Assembly: GCF_004151485.1 (NCBI RefSeq)
Contig: NZ_SBFF01000004.1
Location: 186,001 to 250,000 of the forward strand
Direction: 5' to 3'
Length of the DNA: 64,000 bases
Origin: Sphingosinicella sp. CPCC 101087
GTDB lineage: Bacteria > Pseudomonadota > Alphaproteobacteria > Sphingomonadales > Sphingomonadaceae
A model generated the notes under the pieces. That model saw nothing but the letters and a program-made list of their open reading frames with translations, was not told where the DNA came from and searched no databases. Positions 50,043 through 58,350 of this stretch are shown one piece after another. The translations under genes were made by a program, and so were the position numbers. Numbering within the stretch: the stretch's first letter is position 1; each line of letters starts with the position of its first letter.

Positions 50043-50579
50043 TCAATCCTGCCGCTGAGGTACGGTGAAGCGGCCGGTCACACGCCCGCCGGAATTCTCC
50101 GCGCCCGGAGCGCCTGCGGCTCCGCCGTCCATGACGGCACGGCCGCTGTCGAGGTCCAGCACCAGGCGCCCGCCCTGCACGTTCGACTCGCCGCGCGTGA
50201 GTGTGACGCTGCCTATCATCGTTACCAGCCGCCGGTTGAGGTCATAGATGGCGAACTGGCTGCGCGCGGTTTCGGACGGGCTGCGCAGCACGACGCCGCC
50301 GCTCGCCTCGAGCCGCTCGATCTCGATTCCGCCCGCACTGGCATAAGCTACGGTGAGGCGGGCCGTGTCGAGCTGCAGATTGCCTTGCCGTACCTCGACA
50401 TTTCCGGTGAAGATGGCCCTGTCCGCGCGATCCTGAACCTCGATCCGATCCGCCGCGACGTCGACCGGCGCGTCGGTATCATGGCCCTTGAGCGCGGAGC
50501 CCGCGCCCTGTCCGAGCGCAGCCTGGGCGCCGATCGCGAGGAGGAAGGCGGCCATGCCGACGGCGAGGCTGCGGCTCAT
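50043..50579 (-). CDS. lptA: Lipopolysaccharide transport periplasmic protein LptA
   Basis: 178 residues: signal peptide (about 1-23), then an OstA beta-jellyroll (DVAADRIEVQDRADRAIFTGNVEVRQGNLQLD). Bridges the periplasm for LPS. Start overlaps the LptC stop by 4 bp (ATGA). Confidence 0.93.
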   Translation of the reverse strand: MSRSLAVGMAAFLLAIGAQAALGQGAGSALKGHDTDAPVDVAADRIEVQDRADRAIFTGNVEVRQGNLQLDTARLTVAYASAGGIEIERLEASGGVVLRSPSETARSQFAIYDLNRRLVTMIGSVTLTRGESNVQGGRLVLDLDSGRAVMDGGAAGAPGAENSGGRVTGRFTVPQRQD

Positions 50580-51214
50580 CCGACCCCTCCCTGTACGATG
50601 TGCAGGCGTGCGTTCCCTTCCAGCACGGCGCGCCGTGCCGGAAGATCCACCTGGAGCCGATCCGCCGAGAAGCGCCCGAGCGGCATCTGGCCGTTGACCG
50701 CGCCGCGGCTGGCGAGCGTACGCCCGCGCAGGTCGACGGTTACGTCTCGCGTCGCCAGACGATAGCCGTCCGCGGCGGTAAACAGGATCGGACCGCGCAC
50801 GTCGACATGATCCACCTCCATGTCGTAGCGCGCCTCCCGAGCCACCAGGCGCGCCGGTCCGTCGTCGAGCAGGATCTGCGCGGTCATGTCGCGTATGTCG
50901 ACGATCGGCACCGCCGAGCTCTGCTGCAGCGCCGAGCGGGCGTTGAGGATGAAGGGCCGCCCGCGGCTGTCCTGCCCGCGATATTGCGCGGCCTCGACCC
51001 GCATCCTTTCCTCGGCATGTTCGACCTTGTTCTTGTCGAGCAGGAAGCTGACCTCCTGCTTCTCCTCGAGCGGCGAGAAAGCAAGAAAGGCGAGCACGAC
51101 TCCGATCGCCCCGGGCAGGGCGATCTTCATCAGGCGGATGACATGATCGTGGACGCCGCCAGGCGACGCCCAGCCGCGCTTGATCACCCGTTCGCGTTCG
51201 GCGAGCTCAGACAT
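50576..51214 (-). CDS. lptC: LPS export protein LptC
   Basis: 212 residues: one N-terminal transmembrane helix (about 27-45), then an LptC/OstA-like jellyroll periplasmic domain. Takes LPS from LptFG to LptA. Start at 51214 overlaps the RNase D stop by 8 bp; a longer start at 51331 reads through RNase D and is rejected. Confidence 0.88.
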   Translation of the reverse strand: MSELAERERVIKRGWASPGGVHDHVIRLMKIALPGAIGVVLAFLAFSPLEEKQEVSFLLDKNKVEHAEERMRVEAAQYRGQDSRGRPFILNARSALQQSSAVPIVDIRDMTAQILLDDGPARLVAREARYDMEVDHVDVRGPILFTAADGYRLATRDVTVDLRGRTLASRGAVNGQMPLGRFSADRLQVDLPARRAVLEGNARLHIVQGGVG

Positions 51215-51824
51215 GCGCGAAGATGTCCTGATCCGCCCAGCCGGCAAGGTCCAGGATCGCGCGATGGGGCAGGAAGTCGAAGCAGGCCTGGGCGAGCGCC
51301 GCCCGGCCCTCCCGTTCGAGCCGCTCGTCAAGCTTCTCTCTCAGGGCATGGAGATAGCGCACATCCGATGCGGCATAGTCCTTCTGCGCGTCCGACAGCT
51401 CCGGACCGCCCCAGTCGGTCTGCTGCTGCTGCTTCGAGATCTCCTGACCGAGCAGCTCCTTCACCAGATCCTTGAGACCGTGCCGGTCGGTATAGGTCCG
51501 CACCAGCCGCGAAGCGGTCTTGGTGCAATAGGCCGGGGCGGCGACGATGCCGAGATAGGCGCGGATGGAAGCGAGGTCGAAGCGCGCGAAATGATAGAGC
51601 TTCAGCCGCTCCGGGTCGGTCAGCACCGCCTTGAGGTTGGGCGCGTCGAAGCGGCTCCGCGGGCCGAAGCGGACGAGATGTTCGTCGCCGCCGCCGTCGG
51701 AGATCTGCACCACGCAAAGGCGGTCGCGGCCGAGCTGCAGCCCCATCGTCTCGGTGTCGACGGCGACCGCCCCGGGGCCGAGCACGCCCGCGGGCAGATC
51801 CTCTTCGTGGAAGTGAACACTCAT
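51207..51824 (-). CDS. rnd: Ribonuclease D
   Basis: 205 residues, 3'-5' exonuclease domain only, without the HRDC domains of long RNase D. DEDD residues in VAVDTETMGL, and the third and fourth motif in DYAASDVRYLHALREKL. Trims tRNA 3' ends. ATG at 51824 begins the core. Overlaps lptC by 8 bp and ends the lpt operon's 5' side; 31 bp from the TerC stop. Confidence 0.9.
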   Translation of the reverse strand: MSVHFHEEDLPAGVLGPGAVAVDTETMGLQLGRDRLCVVQISDGGGDEHLVRFGPRSRFDAPNLKAVLTDPERLKLYHFARFDLASIRAYLGIVAAPAYCTKTASRLVRTYTDRHGLKDLVKELLGQEISKQQQQTDWGGPELSDAQKDYAASDVRYLHALREKLDERLEREGRAALAQACFDFLPHRAILDLAGWADQDIFAHV

Positions 51825-51855
51825 TGGTCGCAGATAAGGCGAAGCGGATGAACGC

Positions 51856-52674
51856 TCAATGGCCTCTCTCGGCCTCCGGCGGCTCCGCCGCCCGCAAAGC
51901 CTCCTTGCGCTTTCGGGCATTGCGCGCCGCCATGTTGAGCCCCTCGACCAGCGCCGAGAACGCCATTGCCGCATAGATATAGCCCTTGGGCACATGCACG
52001 CCGAAGCCGTCCGCGATGAGGATGGCGCCAATCATCAGCAGGAATCCGAGCGCCAGCATCACGACCGTCGGGTTGCGGTTGATGAAATTGGCGAGCGGTG
52101 TGGCCGCCACCATCATCACGCCGACCGCGAAGATCACTGCGATCACCATGACCACCAGATGCTCGGTCATCCCGACCGCCGTCAGGATCGAGTCGATCGA
52201 AAACACGATGTCGAGCATCAGGATCTGGACGATCACGGCGCCGAAGCCGACCGTCGCCTTGGTCGTGTCGAACATGTCGTCGGTCGGGCTCGGATCGACG
52301 GTGTGATGGATCTCCTTGGTGGCTTTCCAAACCAGGAACAGGCCGCCGGCGATCAGGATCAGGTCACGCCAGGAAAAGAGGGTCTCGAAAGCCGGCGCGC
52401 CATGCTCGTTCAGCGGACCTTGAATGCCGAGGTCGAAGACGGGCGCCGTCAGGCCGACCAGCCAGGCGATGACCGAAAGCAGCGCCAGGCGCATGATCAG
52501 GGCGAGGCTGATGCCGATACGGCGCGCTCTTGCGCGCTGCGCCTCGGGGAGCTTGTTCGACAAGATCGAAATGAAGATCAGATTGTCGATGCCGAGCACG
52601 ACTTCCATCACCATCAGGGTGATGAGGGCAGCCAGCGCTTCTGGCTGCGCAAGGATGGCAAGAGCGTCGATCAT
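51856..52674 (-). CDS. TerC-family integral membrane protein
   Basis: 272 residues with about seven membrane segments. Starts [21 protein letters not shown], and carries the second acidic motif [15 protein letters not shown], as in YoaE/TerC-type metal ion transporters. The cytoplasmic tail is basic (NARKRKEAL). The start is set at 52674 by GGGGA ahead; an upstream start at 52734 adds an N-terminal leader. Linked by some work to manganese or tellurite handling. Confidence 0.9.
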   Translation of the reverse strand: MIDALAILAQPEALAALITLMVMEVVLGIDNLIFISILSNKLPEAQRARARRIGISLALIMRLALLSVIAWLVGLTAPVFDLGIQGPLNEHGAPAFETLFSWRDLILIAGGLFLVWKATKEIHHTVDPSPTDDMFDTTKATVGFGAVIVQILMLDIVFSIDSILTAVGMTEHLVVMVIAVIFAVGVMMVAATPLANFINRNPTVVMLALGFLLMIGAILIADGFGVHVPKGYIYAAMAFSALVEGLNMAARNARKRKEALRAAEPPEAERGH

Positions 52675-52914
52675 GAGGTCCCCGAACCGTGAAGGCGTGG
52701 CATCCGCAATGCATGAACTGTTGCACCGGAGCAATGCGGCGCGGTGAAGTAGCCGACGAGACCCGGGGGGTCAGCCAAAATCTCTCGCAGGTGCACTATT
52801 TTTCCGCTATAGCGCTTGCCGGCGCGCCAATTTTCAGGCGCGAAGGCCTTTACGCGTTCTGCCCAGCGCGATGGTTCTGACAGGGGATTGGGCGCTGGAA
52901 AGTACTTGAATCAG

Positions 52915-53676
52915 ATGGGTTTCGATAGAGGGCGGCGCGGCGAGCGCGGCGGACGCGGCAGAGACAAGCGCGATTTCATCGGAGAAGAAGGCCCGAGCCA
53001 GGAGCGCAGCTACGGCGGTGACCGATTCGGCGGCGGCGGTGACCGATTCGGCGGCGGCGGCGACCGATTCGGCGGCGGCGGTGGGGGCTATGGCGGCCCG
53101 CGCGGCGGCGGCGGCGGTTATGGCGGCCCGCGTGGCGGCGGGGGTGGCGGTTTCGGCAGCCCGCGCGGCGGCGGCGGAATGCCTCCCCAGGTCGTCGGCG
53201 AGGGCAAGGGAATCGTCAAGTTCTTCAACTCGCAGAAAGGCTTCGGCTTCATCGTGCGAGACGATGGCGGGGAGGACGTGTTCGTCCATATTTCCGCGGT
53301 GGAACAGGCCGGCCTGACCGGCCTTGCCGAAGGACAGCCGCTCGAGTTCACGCTCGTCGATCGCGGCGGGCGGGTCTCGGCCACCGATCTGAAGATCGAG
53401 GGCGATCCGTTGCCGGTCGAGGAAGCGCCGCGCGAGCGCGGGCCTCAGCGCCAGCTGACCGGAGAGAAAGCCACGGGCACGGTCAAGTTCTTCAATGCGA
53501 CCAAGGGGTTCGGCTTCATCACGCGCGACGACGGACAGCCCGACGCGTTCGTCCACATCTCGGCCGTCGAGCGTGCCGGAATGATCTCCCTCAACGAAGG
53601 CGACCGGATCGAGTTCGAGCTGGAGGTGGACCGGCGCGGCAAGACCGCCGCGGTCAATCTCACGCCGATACAGTAA
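52915..53676 (+). CDS. Double cold-shock domain protein with RGG-rich head
   Basis: 253 residues. The N-terminal 95 residues are basic and glycine-rich: RGRRGERGGRGRDKRD, three GDRFGGG units, and GGPRGGGGG units, recalling RGG-box RNA-binding domains. Two cold-shock domains follow (about 100-165 and 185-250), each with KFFNSQKGFGFI or KFFNATKGFGFI and VFVHISAVE RNP motifs. Likely an RNA chaperone. Start at 52915 (TTG at 52906 possible); the ribosome site is weak. A clean terminator follows. The 240-bp 5' gap has no gene. Confidence 0.9.
   Translation: MGFDRGRRGERGGRGRDKRDFIGEEGPSQERSYGGDRFGGGGDRFGGGGDRFGGGGGGYGGPRGGGGGYGGPRGGGGGGFGSPRGGGGMPPQVVGEGKGIVKFFNSQKGFGFIVRDDGGEDVFVHISAVEQAGLTGLAEGQPLEFTLVDRGGRVSATDLKIEGDPLPVEEAPRERGPQRQLTGEKATGTVKFFNATKGFGFITRDDGQPDAFVHISAVERAGMISLNEGDRIEFELEVDRRGKTAAVNLTPIQ
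53017..53079 (+). repeat. 21-bp tandem repeat, three copies, inside cold-shock gene
   Basis: Three head-to-tail 21-bp units (starts 53017, 53038, 53059), nearly identical, encoding GDRFGGG. The in-frame period can expand or shrink by slippage and so vary the RGG-like head. Seen directly. Confidence 0.8.
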
Positions 53677-53691
53677 CAAGGCTACGACGCG

Positions 53692-53724
53692 AAAAGGGGC
53701 CGGCAGCAATGCCGGCCCCTTTTT
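53692..53724 (+). terminator. Intrinsic terminator of cold-shock gene
   Basis: A 9-bp GC stem (53696-53704 with 53711-53719) plus AAAA/TTTT, 6-nt loop, then five Ts (53720-53724). Sits 16 bp after the stop. Confidence 0.85.
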
Positions 53725-53843
53725 CCTGCCTGGTTCGGCGACCGCCCTCGGCGGGAACAGGCTCGCGCTGGCGACTTTCAAGCCACGCTCCTGCTCGACC
53801 CGCCGTGGCATTTTCCGAACCCGTAGCTCCGGCGTTCGCGCGA

Positions 53844-55427
53844 TCAGGTAGCCAGGCGCTGGAGCGCTTCGATCGTGTCGGCCTCGTGTGCAGGCTTGTC
53901 GCGGCGGATTCGGGAAATTCGCGGGAAGCGCATCGCCAGGCCCGATTTGTGGCGCTTGCTGACGTGGATCGAATCGAAGGCGACCTCGAGGACGAGGCTT
54001 TTTTCGACCTCCCGCACCGGGCCGAATCGCTGGACGGTGTGGCTGCGCACGAAACGGTCGAGCCACATCAATTCCTCGTCGGTGAACCCGAAATAGGCCT
54101 TTCCGACGGGGAGCAGTTCGCCTTCGGCGTTCCAGCATCCGAAGGTGTAATCGGAATAATAAGACGAGCGCTTGCCGCTGCCTCGGGCCGCGTACATCAG
54201 CACGCAATCGGCGACGAGCGGGTCGCGTTTCCATTTATACCAGAGGCCGGTGCGGCGGCCGGGCACATAGAGGCTGTCCCGGCGCTTCAGCATAACGCCC
54301 TCGATCGCCGCGTCCCGGGTGCCGGCCCGGATCCGCTCGAGCGCGTCGAAATCCCTCGCCTCGATCAGGGGCGAGACGTCGAACCGCTGGGGATCGAGGG
54401 CCGTGGCGAAGCCTTCGAGCCGCCGACGCCGCTCGATCCAGGGAAGGCCACGAAGATCCTCCTTTCCCTCGATCAATATGTCGTAGAGCCGCACGAAGGC
54501 AGGAAAGTCGGCGAGCATTCGCGCCGACACCGTCTTACGTCCGAGACGTTGTTGGAGGGCGTTGAAGCTTCCCGCCTGGCCGCCCTGGAACTCGCCACGA
54601 ACCAGCATCTCGCCGTCGAGCACGCCTTCGGTCCGGAAGGCCTCGGCGACGTCGGGAAAGCTACGGGAGATGTCGTCACCGGCGCGGCTGTAGAGGCGGC
54701 TCTCGCCGCCGGCCCGCACGACCTGGACGCGGATCCCGTCCCACTTCCATTCGGCGGCGAACTCGTCCATCGAGACGCGCAGGTCTTCCAGCGGATGCGC
54801 GAGCATGAACGGCCGGAAGACAGGTACGTCGTCGACGGTCGGCTGGGCGCTGCGCCCCTCTGCCCAGTCGAACAAGGGCAGATACGGCGCACCGATGCCA
54901 TGCCACACCTCCTCCACCGCATCGACGTCGAGATCGAAGGCCTGAGCAAGCGCGACCTTGGCCAAACGGGCGGAGATTCCGATCCTGAGCTCGCCGGTCG
55001 CCAGTTTGAGCAAGGCGAAGCGCCCGCTCGCATCAAGGTGGTCCAGCATCGCCGCCAGAGCTCCCGGCGCTTCGGCGCGACCCATTCCGGCCAGACGCTC
55101 GACGACGTTGGCGATGCGAAGCGTGCCGTCGTCGAGATCGGCGGGCTGAGCCTCCGACTTCGGCCAGAGCAAGGCGGCGGTCTCGGCCAGGTCGCCGACA
55201 TAGTCCCAGCTCATGTTGAAAAGGGTGGGATCGACCCTTTCCTCGACGATCGCCCGAATCGCTGCGGCCTTGACCGCCGGAAGGTTGAGTTCGCCGGTGA
55301 GCGCCGCGAGCGCGTAGCCGCGGTCAGGATCGGGCGTCCGCCGGAGATAGTCGCCGATCAGCTTCAGCTTGGCGCTGCGCGAGCGCGTGTAGACGAGCGC
55401 GTCCAGAAGCTGGGAGAAATCTCTCAT
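53844..55427 (-). CDS. ATP-dependent DNA ligase
   Basis: 527 residues. Adenylation motif I K228-W-D-G (AEWKWDGIRVQVV), SRAGDDISRSFP, DGEMLV and the OB-fold-type end KRHKSGLAMRFPRISRIRRDKP. An N-terminal helical DNA-binding domain (about 1-200) leads. The length and layout fit the bacterial ligases that usually accompany an Lhr-like helicase and MBL-fold exonuclease, but those are not adjacent here. Seals nicks with ATP, beside the essential NAD ligase elsewhere. Divergent from the phosphoesterase by 41 bp. Confidence 0.9.
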   Translation of the reverse strand: MRDFSQLLDALVYTRSRSAKLKLIGDYLRRTPDPDRGYALAALTGELNLPAVKAAAIRAIVEERVDPTLFNMSWDYVGDLAETAALLWPKSEAQPADLDDGTLRIANVVERLAGMGRAEAPGALAAMLDHLDASGRFALLKLATGELRIGISARLAKVALAQAFDLDVDAVEEVWHGIGAPYLPLFDWAEGRSAQPTVDDVPVFRPFMLAHPLEDLRVSMDEFAAEWKWDGIRVQVVRAGGESRLYSRAGDDISRSFPDVAEAFRTEGVLDGEMLVRGEFQGGQAGSFNALQQRLGRKTVSARMLADFPAFVRLYDILIEGKEDLRGLPWIERRRRLEGFATALDPQRFDVSPLIEARDFDALERIRAGTRDAAIEGVMLKRRDSLYVPGRRTGLWYKWKRDPLVADCVLMYAARGSGKRSSYYSDYTFGCWNAEGELLPVGKAYFGFTDEELMWLDRFVRSHTVQRFGPVREVEKSLVLEVAFDSIHVSKRHKSGLAMRFPRISRIRRDKPAHEADTIEALQRLAT

Positions 55428-55468
55428 CCGGCGGCTATTCTCCCGTTCCTCCCCATCGCAGGCAAGCC

Positions 55469-56314
55469 ATGACGCTTTACCGCTCCTTCCTGTTCCTCCT
55501 GCTGGTCGGCTTAGCCCTGCTCGCCTGGAGCTACCGCACCGCCGTTTCGGATCCGATCGTGCGCGAGGCCGAGGTTGCGCTTGCCGGATGGCCACCCGGC
55601 GTGCCTCCGGTCCGCGCGCTGCTCGTGTCGGACATTCACGTCGCCGGTCCCGACATGCCGCCGTCGCGGCTCGAGCGGATCGTCGAGCAGATCAATGGGC
55701 TTCGGCCCGATCTGGTGCTGATCGCCGGCGACCTGGTGAGCGACAAGCTATGGTCGACCCGCGCCTACACTCTGACCGAGGCGGTGGAGCCGCTCGCCCG
55801 GCTTCGGCCGCGGCTCGGCGTGTTCGCCGTGCTCGGCAATCACGACCATTGGCGCGATGCCGGCGAAGCGCGGCGGGCGCTGGAGGCGGCCGGAATTGCC
55901 GTGCTCGACAATGAGGCTGCTCGAGCGGGTCCGCTCGTCATCGGCGGGCTCGACGACGCCTTCACCGGCCGACACGACATGCCGGCGACGATGACGGCGA
56001 TGGAGCGGATGGAGGGTCCGGGCCTGTTGCTCAGCCACAGCCCGGATCCCTTTCCGTCGGTTCCCCCGGCGACAGGCCTGATGCTCGCCGGGCATACCCA
56101 CTGCGGCCAGATTCGACTGCCGCTGGTCGGCGCCCTGTCGACCATGTCGGAGCATGGCGACCGCTATGCCTGCGGACGGATCGACGAGGCCGGCAAGTCA
56201 CTGATCGTGACGGCCGGAATAGGCACAAGCCTCCTGCCGTTGCGCCTGGGTGCGCGGCCGGACATGTGGCTGGTGGAGATCGGCCCGGAACGCCTTCGAC
56301 CGCACGGTCGTTGA
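55469..56314 (+). CDS. Membrane-anchored metallophosphoesterase
   Basis: 281 residues: an N-terminal transmembrane anchor (about 5-22), then a calcineurin-like domain with SDIHVAGPD, AGDLVSD, GNHDHW, LSHSPD and AGHTHCG metal motifs. The layout fits YkuE/LpxG-type enzymes, which cleave UDP-2,3-diacylglucosamine-like or other phosphoesters, not the small PdeM nuclease that often sits beside such ligases. Substrate not known. Confidence 0.85.
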   Translation: MTLYRSFLFLLLVGLALLAWSYRTAVSDPIVREAEVALAGWPPGVPPVRALLVSDIHVAGPDMPPSRLERIVEQINGLRPDLVLIAGDLVSDKLWSTRAYTLTEAVEPLARLRPRLGVFAVLGNHDHWRDAGEARRALEAAGIAVLDNEAARAGPLVIGGLDDAFTGRHDMPATMTAMERMEGPGLLLSHSPDPFPSVPPATGLMLAGHTHCGQIRLPLVGALSTMSEHGDRYACGRIDEAGKSLIVTAGIGTSLLPLRLGARPDMWLVEIGPERLRPHGR

Positions 56315-56341
56315 CCGCGCGTAACGGCAGAGGAGGCCTGC

Positions 56342-56428
56342 ATGCTCCGCTTCATCGGATGCGTCGTACTGATTGCAATCCTGCTGGCAGTGTTGATCCT
56401 GTTCGGCATTATCGACCTCGTCTTCTGA
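56342..56428 (+). CDS. 28-residue transmembrane microprotein
   Basis: A 28-codon gene: MLRF head, then a nearly unbroken hydrophobic helix (about 5-24), and a short IIDLVF end. It has a perfect AGGAGG (56331-56336) 5 bp before the ATG, and stops at TGA 56426-56428. It sits between the phosphoesterase (27 bp upstream) and the convergent GDT1-like gene. No known family named. The strong ribosome site and clean single helix support a real membrane microprotein. Confidence 0.65.
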   Translation: MLRFIGCVVLIAILLAVLILFGIIDLVF

Positions 56429-56453
56429 TCGTCACGGGCCCGGCCCTTGGCGC

Positions 56454-57017
56454 TCAGGAAAGCTGCAGTGCCTTCAGCGCGACGACGAATCCGGTGATCA
56501 GGAACAGGAAGGCGCCGACGATCCGGATGGCGCGGATCGGGACCGTCGTCGCGAAGCTGCGCCCCAGAAGTGCGGCCGGAACAGCGGCCCCCAGGATCCC
56601 GGCGATTGCCCCCGCGGCGGCGAGGGAGGGCGAATCGAACCGGCCGGAGAGCGCGAAAGTGATGAATTGCGTTCGGTCGCCCATCTGCGCGGCGAGACAC
56701 AGGATCGCCGCCGCGAGGATTGCGGGCGTTCTTGGCGACCCTAGGGCAGGGGGGCCCCGGCGGACCAGTCCGGCGACTCCTGCGAACAGAAGCGCCAGCG
56801 CCACCAACAGGCTCATGGCGCGTATCGTGATGGTCCCGCCGATCAGCGTCCCGGCGAAGGCGGCGGCGGCACTGCTCAGGATCGCGGCCGCCAGCGCTCC
56901 GGCCAGGACCAGGCCGGGGCGTCCGGAGCGCGCAGCGAGAAGGGCGACGAGGAGCTGGCTCTTGTCGCCCCATTCGGCGAGGCTCGCCGCGACGAAGGCG
57001 GTGACGAGGGCGTCCAT
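56454..57017 (-). CDS. GDT1/TMEM165 (UPF0016)-family transporter
   Basis: 187 residues, about six membrane segments in two repeats. Each has an acidic motif: AEWGDKSQ near 14-21 and AQMGDRTQ near 111-118 (normally ExGDK/R(S/T), here Gln-Met replaces the usual E-x in the second). GDT1 proteins move calcium or manganese. Start 57017; 24 bp after the neighbour gene's stop on the same strand. Confidence 0.88.
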   Translation of the reverse strand: MDALVTAFVAASLAEWGDKSQLLVALLAARSGRPGLVLAGALAAAILSSAAAAFAGTLIGGTITIRAMSLLVALALLFAGVAGLVRRGPPALGSPRTPAILAAAILCLAAQMGDRTQFITFALSGRFDSPSLAAAGAIAGILGAAVPAALLGRSFATTVPIRAIRIVGAFLFLITGFVVALKALQLS

Positions 57018-57041
57018 GACGTGTCGATCGGGCGCGTCGGC

Positions 57042-57380
57042 TCAATCGCCGAAGCGGACCGACACCGAGGCGAGCAGGGCCTCGCTGGCCTGCGGGTCGA
57101 TCCGCTCGCAGCCGATCGCGTCCCGGAGCCGGTCGAAATAGAGTCCGGCCGGGCAGCCGCGCGGCTGGGCCTGCACGGCGCGCGAGAGCGCTTCGGCGAG
57201 GCTCACCACCGGCGCCAATCCGTAGGCTGCCGCAAGCGTCCGGATCGTTCCGATCCCTCCCATGAGATCGCGCACGCTCATCCGCTCCGCGGCCCCCTGC
57301 AGCCGATCGAGCCGGTCGCAAAGCTCCGCCCGTACCAGGAGCATTCCGTCATGATCGCGTCGCATCGGCCTGTTCCCCAT
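57042..57380 (-). CDS. Small helical protein of unknown function
   Basis: 112 residues, all-helical, including RAELCDRLDRLQGAAERMSVRDLMGGIGTIRTLAAAYG and a final SEALLASVSVRFGD. It resembles hypothetical proteins of other sphingomonads as I recall them, but I know no family. Start 57380 or 57365. Upstream of the GDT1-like gene on the same strand by 24 bp. Confidence 0.7.
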   Translation of the reverse strand: MGNRPMRRDHDGMLLVRAELCDRLDRLQGAAERMSVRDLMGGIGTIRTLAAAYGLAPVVSLAEALSRAVQAQPRGCPAGLYFDRLRDAIGCERIDPQASEALLASVSVRFGD

Positions 57381-57499
57381 GGCCCATCATCCGGACGGAA
57401 TGCGCCTTTTTAATTACAGCCCGGTTAAGCGGGCGGCGGCCCAAGGACGGCCGGCCTTGACAGAATCAGCGCTTCAGGGCAGAGGCGGCGCGCGACAGG

Positions 57500-57525
57500 G
57501 CGGCGGAAGCGCCGCTTTATTTTTT
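57500..57525 (+). promoter_or_regulatory. Terminator-like hairpin in the rpmG leader
   Basis: A 6-bp stem GCGGCG/CGCCGC (57500-57505, 57510-57515) with a GAAG loop, followed by TTTATTTTTT, 29 bp before the rpmG ATG and after a TTGACA (57457-57462) that may be its -35. No plus-strand gene lies upstream for it to end, so it may be an attenuator or a leader hairpin. A weak -10 makes the promoter uncertain. Confidence 0.45.
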
Positions 57526-57554
57526 CGTGCATCCAGTTTTTGAAAGAGGCTGTC

Positions 57555-57722
57555 ATGGCCAAGCCGACCACGGTGAAGATCAAGCTCGTCAGCACCGCCG
57601 ACACGGGCTTCTATTATGTCACCAAGAAGAATCCTCGGAACATCACCGAGAAGATGACCTTTCGCAAATATGATCCCGTCGTGCGCAAGCACGTCGAGTT
57701 CAAGGAAGCCAAGATCAAGTAA
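57555..57722 (+). CDS. rpmG: 50S ribosomal protein L33
   Basis: 55 residues, starting [18 protein letters not shown] and containing [14 protein letters not shown] and [19 protein letters not shown]. It lacks the CxxC pairs of zinc-binding (C+) L33, so it is the zinc-independent form. AGAGG precedes the ATG at 57555. Confidence 0.97.
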   Translation: MAKPTTVKIKLVSTADTGFYYVTKKNPRNITEKMTFRKYDPVVRKHVEFKEAKIK

Positions 57723-57752
57723 TCCATGGCCGCGAGGCCACGGCATGATGCG

Positions 57753-58334
57753 CTAGGCCGGCCCCGAATCGGGCGCCGGCCTTTCCAATTCAGACTGGCC
57801 CTCCTCCGGCTCGCGGGCCGGCGCGGCGGGACCTTCGCCGGTCCACCCCCTGGCGCCCTCCTCAGCCGCCTCCGCATTTTCGATCGGGTCGTAGGGCTGC
57901 CCGCCTTGGGCCGCCGGCTCCGGTCCCTCCGGAGCGGCCGGCTCGGCGTCGGCAGGCCGAGCCGCGGCGGCTTCGAGCATGCCGGCCACCGCCTCGACGA
58001 ACTTCAGTACCGAAATGGGCTTGGAGACATAGCCTTCGGCCCCAGCGTCGCGAATCCGCTCCTCATCGCCTTTGGCGGCATAAGCCGTGACCGCCATGAT
58101 CGGGGTTCGCCTGAGGCCGACGTCCGACTTCATCTGCTCGATCAGCTCAAGGCCGCTAACATAGGGCATCTGAATGTCCATCACGACGAGGTCGGGCACG
58201 AAGGCGCGGGCGCGATCGACCGCCTCGCGCCCGTCGCGCACCGCCTCGGTCTCGTAACCGTGAGCGCGCAGCAGGTCGCAGAACAGCTTCAGGTTGAGCT
58301 CGTTGTCCTCGACAACCAGAATCTTTTGTCCCAC
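57753..58334 (-). CDS. DivK-like response regulator with long disordered tail
   Basis: 193 residues. The receiver (1-120) is a DivK/PleD type: ILVVEDNELNLKLFCDLLRAHGYE, phospho-Asp in VVMDIQMPYVSG, Lys in VSKPISVLKFVE. A tail of about 70 residues, rich in Pro, Ala and Glu (PADAEPAAPEGPEPA), has no recognisable domain. DivK proteins usually stop near 125 residues, so the tail is unusual. The start is GTG at 58334, 16 bp from the divergent DUF3572 start. Cell-cycle role is inferred from the family. Confidence 0.82.
   Translation of the reverse strand: MGQKILVVEDNELNLKLFCDLLRAHGYETEAVRDGREAVDRARAFVPDLVVMDIQMPYVSGLELIEQMKSDVGLRRTPIMAVTAYAAKGDEERIRDAGAEGYVSKPISVLKFVEAVAGMLEAAAARPADAEPAAPEGPEPAAQGGQPYDPIENAEAAEEGARGWTGEGPAAPAREPEEGQSELERPAPDSGPA
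57756..57784 (+). terminator. Terminator after rpmG, overlapping end of receiver gene
   Basis: GC-rich stem GGCCGGC/GCCGGCC with an inner CCCGA/TCGGG helix (57756-57781), then TTT. Serves rpmG on the plus strand and lies over the end of the minus-strand receiver gene (stop 57753). Confidence 0.55.
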
Positions 58335-58350
58335 CGGGGCGCTGTAGGCG

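Noticed and set aside
53017-53170. Direct repeats suggesting a CRISPR or satellite array
   Set aside because: They are in-frame codons for glycine-rich repeats with no spacers.
55469-56314. Phosphoesterase as the PdeM nuclease of a ligase repair cluster
   Set aside because: It has a membrane anchor and the YkuE/LpxG layout, is longer than PdeM, and is divergent from the ligase.
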